The translations under genes were made by a program, and so were the position numbers. Shown piece after piece: positions 1 through 5,011 of a stretch of 5,011 nt of DNA; within the stretch, counting starts at the first letter, position 1; the number at the start of each line of letters is the position of its first letter. The notes under the pieces were generated by a model, which was not told where the DNA came from, made no database searches, and saw only the letters and a program-made list of their open reading frames with translations. Source of the stretch: Candidatus Woesearchaeota archaeon (GTDB lineage Archaea > Nanobdellota > Nanobdellia > Woesearchaeales > UBA525); the NCBI GenBank assembly GCA_003694385.1, contig RFKA01000033.1, positions 1 through 5,011 of the forward strand, given 5' to 3'.

Positions 1-31
1 GTCACAAGGCAGGGGTTTGAAATCCACAAGC

Positions 32-55
32 CTTATATATCGGTTAAGATATATC
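32..55 (+). promoter_or_regulatory. Archaeal-type promoter with two TATA-like elements
   Basis: Two AT-rich elements precede the first gene. CTTATATA at 32-39 resembles the archaeal TATA box and would put transcription start near 60-65, giving a 5' leader of roughly 15-20 nt that contains only a weak GGGA (70-73). The second, ATATAT at 49-54, is centred about 27 nt upstream of the ATG at 79, which is the usual archaeal TATA-to-start distance and would give a leaderless mRNA beginning at or next to the start codon. GTTAAG at 43-48 just before it resembles a BRE. The sequence alone does not decide between them. Confidence 0.55.
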
Positions 56-67
56 TGTCTCGATATA
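36..67. promoter_or_regulatory. Nested dyad, candidate PadR operator
   Basis: An outer inverted repeat, TATATCG (36-42) and CGATATA (61-67), surrounds an inner perfect 10-bp palindrome, AGATATATCT (47-56). Both have the same centre, between 51 and 52. The dyad lies over both TATA-like elements and just upstream of a PadR-family gene, so a dimer bound here would block TBP/TFB. PadR regulators usually bind inverted repeats in their own promoters, which makes autorepression the natural reading. AT-rich promoters can form short palindromes by chance; the shared centre of two separate repeats is the stronger argument. The site does not match the ATGT-N8-ACAT sequence of bacterial PadR. Confidence 0.5.
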
Positions 68-78
68 ACGGGAACGAT

Positions 79-672
79 ATGCTAAACACAAAGCACCAAG
101 GAACCATGCTGAAACACAAACTCAGGACACTCATCCTCAGGATTCTCGCCGAGCAACCTTGCACAGGGTACGGGCTCATCAAGCGCATAGAGGAGCAAAC
201 ACGGTGGCGACCGAGCTATGGCTCAGTCTACCCAACACTCGACAAAATGCGCGCAGAAGGACTCCTCGCGGTGAAGCAAGAAGGACGGAAAAAACGTTAC
301 TCACTCACAGAAGAAGGGCGTTCCTCATACCACGTCCTCAAAGAACGGCATAGAGAGCTGTTCCAGAATGCGCGAGAGCACATCAAGCTCATCGCACACA
401 TGCTGGGCTTCAACAGTAAACAACTCGACGAGTTCACCGACCTCTTCTTCTCAGCTGTCGAGAAAGGCGAGACGCCATTCGCAGAGATTATGAAGAGCTC
501 GACAGAATTGAAACTCGTGTGCTGGGACCTCTATAAGAAAGGCCTGCTCAAGAAGAAGAAAAAAGCGATAAATGACATCATCTCAGGGGCCACCAACCAA
601 CTCAGAGCACTCGCCAATGAACACGAAACACCAATAAGACCAATAAACAGGAAACATGAAAGAGCGTCTTAA
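79..672 (+). CDS. PadR-family transcriptional regulator
   Basis: This 197-residue protein has a winged helix-turn-helix at about residues 10-86 and a mostly helical C-terminal part at about 86-180, the plan of PadR proteins with a dimerisation domain. Diagnostic segments are LRILAEQPCTGYGLIKRIEE near the N-terminus, the recognition region PSYGSVYPTLDKMRAEGLL (45-63) and the basic wing GRKKRYSLTEEG (69-80). A lysine-rich patch lies at 153-162. PadR proteins are dimeric repressors that often control adjacent efflux or stress genes and can be released by small ligands. It is the first gene of the operon and follows a dyad, suggesting autorepression together with the transporter. ATG 79 is chosen because it fits the promoter spacing; ATG 106 is an alternative that keeps the whole wHTH, but the AAGGA before it is only 3 nt away. 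The 3' end overlaps the ATPase gene by 17 nt. The ligand cannot be predicted. Confidence 0.9.
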   Translation: MLNTKHQGTMLKHKLRTLILRILAEQPCTGYGLIKRIEEQTRWRPSYGSVYPTLDKMRAEGLLAVKQEGRKKRYSLTEEGRSSYHVLKERHRELFQNAREHIKLIAHMLGFNSKQLDEFTDLFFSAVEKGETPFAEIMKSSTELKLVCWDLYKKGLLKKKKKAINDIISGATNQLRALANEHETPIRPINRKHERAS

Positions 673-1378
673 GAAGAGAACACCGCACTCGCGCACACGA
701 GACATCATTATTCGTCTCGAGAATGTGTGGAAAACCTACACGATGGGGAAAACAAAAGTCCATGCGCTCCGCGGCCTCGACCTCACCGTCTACCGAGGAG
801 AGTTCCTCAGCATCATGGGGCCTTCAGGCAGCGGCAAGAGCACGGCGATGAACATGATCGGCTGCCTTGACATCCCCACGAAAGGAACCATCACGCTCGA
901 AGGGAAAAACATCGCACAGATGAGTGAGAGTGCCCTCGCACAAATCCGCGGGCGCAAAATAGGGTTCATCTTTCAGAAGTTCAACCTCATCAACACGCTC
1001 ACCGCGAAACAGAACGTCACACTCCCCATGATCTTTCAGAACATCCCGCGAGAGCAGCGCGAGCAGCGAGCAGCTGAACTCCTCGCGCTCGTTAACCTCG
1101 CAGACCGGATGAACCACCGCCCGACAGAGCTCAGTGGGGGACAGCAGCAACGCGTCGCGATTGCGCGTGCGCTCGCGCTCGAGCCCACTGTCATCCTCGC
1201 TGACGAGCCCACTGGCAATCTCGACAGCAGCACGGGTGAGACCGTCATGGAATTCCTCGAGAAGCTCCATAGGGAGAAGGGCACGACAATCGTCCTCGTC
1301 ACGCACGACGAGCACGTCGCAGCCCACGCAGACAGAATCGTTTCCTTAAATGATGGAAGAATTGGAGGCAGAACATGA
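656..1378 (+). CDS. ABC transporter ATPase, MacB/LolD-type
   Basis: A complete 240-residue nucleotide-binding subunit. Walker A is GPSGSGKST (55-63), the Q-loop glutamine is Q107 in FIFQKFNL, the ABC signature is LSGGQQQR (159-166), Walker B is VILADEP with catalytic E184, the D-loop is GNLD (187-190) and the switch histidine is H217. FQKFNLINTLTAKQNVTLPM and DEPTGNLDSSTGE are typical of the MacB/LolD/FtsE group, whose members pair with FtsX-fold permeases and drive mechanotransmission rather than ordinary pore transport. The protein should work as a dimer on the cytoplasmic face under the two permeases encoded downstream. A basic tail of about 16 residues precedes the first beta strand; the next in-frame ATG (residue 30) would remove that strand, so ATG 656 is preferred. 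The gene begins inside the PadR gene (17 nt overlap, weak AGGA at 649-652) and ends in an ATGA overlap with the next gene, implying translational coupling. The exported substrate is unknown. Confidence 0.95.
   Translation: MKERLKKRTPHSRTRDIIIRLENVWKTYTMGKTKVHALRGLDLTVYRGEFLSIMGPSGSGKSTAMNMIGCLDIPTKGTITLEGKNIAQMSESALAQIRGRKIGFIFQKFNLINTLTAKQNVTLPMIFQNIPREQREQRAAELLALVNLADRMNHRPTELSGGQQQRVAIARALALEPTVILADEPTGNLDSSTGETVMEFLEKLHREKGTTIVLVTHDEHVAAHADRIVSLNDGRIGGRT
1364..1368 (+). promoter_or_regulatory. Shine-Dalgarno site for the Ig-like protein gene
   Basis: GGAGG lies 6 nt before ATG 1375, within the last codons of the ATPase gene. Its strength and spacing fix the start of the downstream gene and support translational coupling across the ATGA junction. 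Confidence 0.8.
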
Positions 1379-2610
1379 AGACGTACCAGACAACTCAGAA
1401 ACAGCGCGCACGGGGAATCCCCCGGTGCATCCGACACGCGGCACCGTTGCTCACACTCCTGCTCGTCATGGTGGGCACGGCTCACGCAACACTCCTCACA
1501 ACAGGGGGGAGCTCGTTCGATATCTCTCTGCTCAACTACGAGCCCGTACCTGCGCAACCGGGGGACATCCTCGACGTGTGGATAACACTCGAGAATGAGG
1601 GGAGCGCACCAGCAAATGATATAACAATCGAGATTATCGATACGTACCCGTTCACGACCGACAGCGAGGACGACCGCATCAAATTCGCGAGCACAATCCC
1701 TGCACAGGAGAGTTTCCTCTTCAAGACGAAAGTACGCGTCGACTCAGACGCTGATGTCGGCACGAACTATCTCCATGTGCGCGTCACGCAGGGAAGCGTC
1801 CAGCAGGAAGCTGACCTTGCCATAACTATCGTGGGAGAAACAAGCTCGCTCAATGTCGCTCGCGCAGAGGTACAGCCAGCAGTCATCGCTCCGGGCGAAC
1901 GCGCAACACTCAGCATCGTCGTGGAGAACGTCGGGAACACCTTGCTACGCAATGTTGAAGCGTCCCTCGACTTTGACGACGTCGACGTCGCACCCGTCGA
2001 GAGCGGCTCGAGCAAATCCATTGACAAACTCCCCGGGGGGAGTTCGCATGAGTTCTCCTTCCCCTTACTGGCCGACCCTGACGCGGCACCTGGCGTATAC
2101 AAGATTCCCTTGACACTCACCTACACAGACCGCGCAGGAACGAATCAGACCGAAGAGGAGAGCATCGGCATCGTCATCGGGAGTACGCCAGAACTCCTCG
2201 TGTACTTCGACAAGTTAGACCTCAGTGCAACAGACCGAGAAGGCACGGCCGTTATCAAGGTGGTGAACAAAGGGCTTGATGAAGTAAAACTCGTGCAGCT
2301 CGACATTATCGAGGGGAACGGCGTACACGTCACCTCGGAGAGCGCGCAGCTCTACGTAGGGAACATCGACAATGACGACTACGAGAATGCCCAGGTCAGA
2401 CTCAAGCTCGACGAAGGGGTTACTGCTGTTCCCGTCGTGCTGACCTTCAAAGATTCGTTGAATAGGGAGTACAAACAGCGTTTCATGCTCCCCGTCCGAA
2501 TCACTGAGAAGAGTGAAGAGCAACAGACGAACTGGCCACTCATCATCGTCATTGTGCTCATCGTCCTCGGCGGGGGCTGGTGGCTCTTCCGCAGACGGGG
2601 CAAGCGCTGA
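1375..2610 (+). CDS. Exported, membrane-anchored Ig-like (COG1361/CARDB-type) protein
   Basis: A 411-residue protein. The N-terminus is basic (K2, K9, R11, R13, R17, R20), followed by a hydrophobic stretch at about 22-36 and an AHA|T site, suggesting signal peptidase cleavage after A38. Three beta-rich repeats follow, at about 50-155, 158-270 and 272-377. Each has the CARDB/COG1361 pattern of a proline/glycine turn followed by a strand ending in an Asn-Xaa-Gly-type turn (ENEGSAPANDITIEI, ENVGNTLLRNVEASL, VNKGLDEVKLVQL). A C-terminal helix at about 387-404 and a final RRRGKR anchor it with the repeats outside and the tail in the cytoplasm. The mature part has no cysteine and one N-glycosylation sequon (N257-Q-T). 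Proteins of this type are found on archaeal surfaces and often accompany MacB-like transporters, but their function is poorly known. Its place between the ATPase and permease genes suggests an extracellular partner of the transporter, possibly taking the place of MacA; it shows no MacA-like coiled-coil hairpin. The role is inference; the architecture is clear. Confidence 0.85.
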   Translation: MKTYQTTQKQRARGIPRCIRHAAPLLTLLLVMVGTAHATLLTTGGSSFDISLLNYEPVPAQPGDILDVWITLENEGSAPANDITIEIIDTYPFTTDSEDDRIKFASTIPAQESFLFKTKVRVDSDADVGTNYLHVRVTQGSVQQEADLAITIVGETSSLNVARAEVQPAVIAPGERATLSIVVENVGNTLLRNVEASLDFDDVDVAPVESGSSKSIDKLPGGSSHEFSFPLLADPDAAPGVYKIPLTLTYTDRAGTNQTEEESIGIVIGSTPELLVYFDKLDLSATDREGTAVIKVVNKGLDEVKLVQLDIIEGNGVHVTSESAQLYVGNIDNDDYENAQVRLKLDEGVTAVPVVLTFKDSLNREYKQRFMLPVRITEKSEEQQTNWPLIIVIVLIVLGGGWWLFRRRGKR

Positions 2611-2614
2611 GGAG
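2611..2614 (+). promoter_or_regulatory. Shine-Dalgarno site for the first permease
   Basis: GGAG directly after the upstream TGA (TGAGGAG, 2608-2614) stands 5 nt before ATG 2620. It supports this start and close coupling to the preceding gene. Confidence 0.75.
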
Positions 2615-2619
2615 CGGCA

Positions 2620-3840
2620 ATGCTCAGTGAGTATTTCGGGCTCGCGCTTCGAAGCCTCCGGAAACGCAAGCTTCGTTCGTGGCTCACGATGATCGGCATC
2701 TTCATTGGCATCGCCGCAGTCGTCAGCCTCATCAGCCTCGGGCAAGGAATGCAGAAAGCCATCACTGAGCAGTTCTTCCAGCTCGGCGCCGACAAAGTCA
2801 CCGTGCAACTCAAGGGGAGCCGCACAGGCCCGCCAGGGAGCAACACCGACTTCACCCTCACAACGAAAGACCTCGACGCGCTCCGGCGAGCGAACGGCGT
2901 AGAGCTCGCGGCCGGGCGTCTCATCGAGCAGGGGCGTCTCGAGTTCAACGACGTCGAGCGCTATACCTTCGTCGTGTCCGTCCCTGAAGAACCCGAGCTC
3001 AAAGAGCTCATCGATAGCATCGCGCAGGTCAAGATTATCGAGGGGCGAGGGCTCAAGCCCGGCGACCAGTGGAAAGTCCTCATACCCCAGTCCTACCGCG
3101 ACACGCCGAAATTCGGTGGCAAGGCGCTGCGCGTTGGCGACAAGCTGCGCATTAATGACCAAACAGTCGACATCGTCGGCGTCGTCAAGCGCACAGGCAA
3201 CCCCTTCGTCGACAACGCATTCCAGATGATGGAGCCCGCGATGCGCGAACTGTTCGGCCTCCCAGAGAAGTATGGCGGGCTCGTCGCACAGATTAACACG
3301 AACATGGACCTCCAGATCGTGACGGAGAACATAGAGAAAGTCCTCAGGAAAGAGCGGGGATTCAAGAAAGGAGAAGAAGATTTTGAGGTGCTGACTGCTG
3401 ACGAAGCCTTCGACAGTTTCCGAACCATCTTGAACATCGTGTCAGCAGTACTCATTGGCATTGCAAGCATCTCGCTCATTGTTGGCGGCGTCGGCATCAC
3501 GAACACGATGTTCACGGCCGTGCTCGAACGGAAGAGAGAAATCGGCATCATGAAAGCGATCGGTGCACGCAACAGCGACATCGTCCTGCTCTTCCTCATT
3601 GAGGCAGGACTCTTGGGCCTCGTCGGCGGCCTCATCGGCATCGGCCTCGGCGTCGGCCTCGGCAAGCTCGTCGAGTTCGCCGCGTACCGCGCGTTCGGCG
3701 AGTCACTCATCAAAGCACACTTCCCCCCACTACTCATTGTGGGCTCTCTCGCCTTCAGTTTCGTACTCGGTTCGCTCGCCGGCGCACTACCTGCGTACCG
3801 CGCAGGAAGATTACCACCTGTGGAGGCCTTGCGTGAATGA
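2620..3840 (+). CDS. ABC transporter permease, MacB/FtsX fold (permease 1)
   Basis: A complete 406-residue membrane protein with the order TM1 (about 21-41), a large extracytoplasmic MacB_PCD-like domain (about 42-268), TM2 (270-293), TM3 (320-348) and TM4 (369-391). The N-terminal amphipathic segment RSLRKRKLRSWLTMIGIFIG and the SLGQGMQ following TM1 are typical of MacB-like permeases. The cytoplasmic coupling loop ERKREIGIMKAIGARNSDI (303-321) between TM2 and TM3 is the family hallmark that contacts the ATPase, and the C-terminus PAYRAGRLPPVEALRE is the standard FtsX-family ending. Length is normal for a permease with a separately encoded ATPase (bacterial MacB is a fusion). TM3 is very rich in glycine. 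It is followed immediately by a paralogous permease, so a heterodimer with that product is likely. MacB relatives export macrolides, peptides, lipoproteins or haem-related compounds; nothing here identifies the substrate. Confidence 0.93.
   Translation: MLSEYFGLALRSLRKRKLRSWLTMIGIFIGIAAVVSLISLGQGMQKAITEQFFQLGADKVTVQLKGSRTGPPGSNTDFTLTTKDLDALRRANGVELAAGRLIEQGRLEFNDVERYTFVVSVPEEPELKELIDSIAQVKIIEGRGLKPGDQWKVLIPQSYRDTPKFGGKALRVGDKLRINDQTVDIVGVVKRTGNPFVDNAFQMMEPAMRELFGLPEKYGGLVAQINTNMDLQIVTENIEKVLRKERGFKKGEEDFEVLTADEAFDSFRTILNIVSAVLIGIASISLIVGGVGITNTMFTAVLERKREIGIMKAIGARNSDIVLLFLIEAGLLGLVGGLIGIGLGVGLGKLVEFAAYRAFGESLIKAHFPPLLIVGSLAFSFVLGSLAGALPAYRAGRLPPVEALRE
3822..3826 (+). promoter_or_regulatory. 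Shine-Dalgarno site for the second permease
   Basis: GGAGG, 10 nt before ATG 3837, is embedded in the conserved Pro-Val-Glu-Ala codons at the C-terminus of permease 1 (CCT GTG GAG GCC). The spacing is slightly long but workable, and the ATGA overlap also allows reinitiation by terminating ribosomes. Confidence 0.6.
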
Positions 3841-5011
3841 TACCTGAGTTTTTCGGCATCGCGGTGAACAGTCTTGCGAAACGGCGGATGCGAACGTTCC
3901 TCACGATGGTTGGCGTCTTCATCGGTATTTCAGCAGTCGTCGCACTCATCAGCCTCGGGCAAGGGTTACAAGCCGCCATCAGCGACGAGTTCGCGAGCCT
4001 CGGCATCGACAAGCTCTGGATTATGCCTGCGGGGAGCGCGTTCGGCGCGAGCAGCGGCGCAGTTATCCTTGATGAGAGCGACCGCCGCGTCATAGACCGG
4101 ACACGAGGAGTCATCCGCACGGGTGGCTGGGCATTCCAGAATGCACGCATAGAGTTCAAGGATGATGAGGCATTCGGCCTCGTCCTCGGCATGACGATGG
4201 AGGACGAAGCGTTCTGGAATGAACTTTTCGGGGAGAAAATCGCGGGGGGACGATACCTCACCAAGAGCGACACGTTCAAGGCCTTCGTCGGCCACAACTA
4301 CGTCGAAGAAGACACGCTCTTCCCCCGCCCCGTCAGGCTCTACGATAAGCTCACGATAAACAATGTGACGTTTCAGGTCATCGGGTTCCTCGAGAACCAA
4401 GGCAACAGTGGGGACGACAATGCCGTGCACATCACGGCCGACGCGTATGAACGCGTCTTCAACAAACGCGTCGAAGATGCATACCAGACAATCGTCGCGC
4501 AGACAGCGCCGGGCGTCCCCCCGGAACGCGTCGCGGCAGACGTCGAGAAGAACCTCCGGAATCACCGCGGTGTCGACGAGGGGGAGGAGGATTTCGACGT
4601 GAAGACAACCGAACAATTCCTCGACTCATTCAACACCATCCTCCGCATCGTGAACATCGTCATCGTCGGCATCGCCGCCATCTCCCTCATCGTCGGCGCC
4701 ATCGGCATCATGAACACAATGTACACTGCTGTGCTCGAGCAAACAAAAGAAATCGGCATCATGAAAGCAATCGGTGCGCGGAACCGCGACGTCCTGCTCA
4801 TCTTCCTCTTCGAGAGTGGACTGCTCGGCATCGTCGGCGGCCTCTGCGGCACGGCGCTCGGCCTCGGACTTGCGAAGGCGGTCGAGTTCTACGGGACAAG
4901 CGTCCTCGGCACGTCCTTGCTCCGCGCATGGTGGAACTGGCCGCTCATCATCGCCGCAGTGCTCTTCGGCTTCATCGCCGGAGCGCTCTCGGGGCTCGCG
5001 CCCGCCTACCA
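3837..5011 (+). CDS. ABC transporter permease, MacB/FtsX fold (permease 2), 3' end cut by the window
   Basis: The reading frame stays open from ATG 3837 to the window edge (391 codons). The product begins MIPEFFGIAVNSLAKRRMRT and has TM1 at about 21-41, an extracytoplasmic domain at about 42-265, TM2 at 268-291, TM3 at 318-346 and TM4 at 368-388. The coupling segment EQTKEIGIMKAIGARNRDV is at 301-319. The last complete codons read LAPAY, aligning with PAYRAGRLPPVEALRE of permease 1, so only about 13-15 codons are missing. It is a clear paralogue of permease 1: near-identical in the TM1 flank, the TM2-TM3 core and the coupling loop, but strongly diverged in the extracytoplasmic domain. C337 in TM3 has no counterpart in permease 1, which lacks cysteine. 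The start overlaps the previous stop in ATGA. The likely role is second half of a heterodimeric permease sharing the upstream ATPase; two separate homodimers cannot be excluded. Confidence 0.93.
   Translation, partial: MIPEFFGIAVNSLAKRRMRTFLTMVGVFIGISAVVALISLGQGLQAAISDEFASLGIDKLWIMPAGSAFGASSGAVILDESDRRVIDRTRGVIRTGGWAFQNARIEFKDDEAFGLVLGMTMEDEAFWNELFGEKIAGGRYLTKSDTFKAFVGHNYVEEDTLFPRPVRLYDKLTINNVTFQVIGFLENQGNSGDDNAVHITADAYERVFNKRVEDAYQTIVAQTAPGVPPERVAADVEKNLRNHRGVDEGEEDFDVKTTEQFLDSFNTILRIVNIVIVGIAAISLIVGAIGIMNTMYTAVLEQTKEIGIMKAIGARNRDVLLIFLFESGLLGIVGGLCGTALGLGLAKAVEFYGTSVLGTSLLRAWWNWPLIIAAVLFGFIAGALSGLAPAY

Noticed and set aside
6..34. AAGGC / GCCTT inverted repeat with GGGGTTTGAAATCC between, as a tRNA 3' end or terminator
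   Set aside because: The T-arm does not pair properly and the near-universal C56 is missing. The 5-bp stem with a 19-nt loop is too weak for a terminator, and no upstream sequence is available to test it.
558..565. Run of six A followed by G in the regulator gene as a frameshift signal
   Set aside because: The zero-frame codons read AAA AAA GCG, which is not in the phase of a classical -1 slippery heptamer, and the regulator frame continues normally to a stop that fits the overlap with the next gene.
824..1557. Overlapping minus-strand open frames across the ATPase gene
   Set aside because: They are shadows of a gene with every ABC motif intact, with no recognisable domains and no promoter or RBS of their own.
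1977..1990. Perfect 14-bp palindrome CGACGTCGACGTCG
   Set aside because: It encodes Asp-Val-Asp-Val with the preferred GAC and GTC codons inside a repeat domain, so codon use explains it.
2215..3162. Long open frame on the minus strand (315 codons)
   Set aside because: It lies antisense across the 3' part of the Ig-like protein gene and the 5' part of permease 1, both strongly supported. Its acidic, low-complexity translation matches no family I recognise. Open antisense frames are expected with this C/G-ending codon use.
3966..4852. Minus-strand open frames opposite permease 2
   Set aside because: The plus-strand frame encodes a clear FtsX-type permease throughout, and the antisense translations are biased composition only.

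Overview
The window looks archaeal. The first gene lacks a clear Shine-Dalgarno (SD) site but has archaeal TATA-like elements upstream. A secreted, C-terminally anchored protein built of COG1361/CARDB-like Ig-fold repeats sits inside an ABC-transporter operon, and the promoter is AT-rich against strongly C/G-ending codons (CTC, GTC, ATC, CGC). A DPANN-type or other uncultivated archaeon is a reasonable guess. No marker gene is present, so the lineage is inference.

Layout: 1-78 is a short intergenic region with TATA-like elements and a nested dyad that is a candidate operator. Everything after it is one tightly packed plus-strand operon: a PadR-family regulator (79-672); a MacB/LolD-type ABC ATPase (656-1378, overlapping the regulator by 17 nt); an exported Ig-like protein with a C-terminal membrane anchor (1375-2610, ATGA overlap with the ATPase gene); a MacB/FtsX-type permease (2620-3840, 9 nt gap); and a second, paralogous permease (from 3837, ATGA overlap) that runs off the end about a dozen codons before its expected stop. 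No intergenic gap exceeds 300 bases, and no RNA gene, mobile element or CRISPR array is visible.

Working model: the ATPase powers a pair of type VII (mechanotransmission) ABC permeases, probably a heterodimer. The Ig-like protein stands outside the membrane beside them, in the position where bacterial MacB systems have the adaptor MacA. The PadR protein probably represses the operon through the dyad overlapping its promoter, perhaps releasing on binding a small molecule. Family membership is clear from motifs; the substrate, the adaptor role and the autoregulation are inferences. The operon type is a known archaeal arrangement. The least described parts are the Ig-like partner and the operator.
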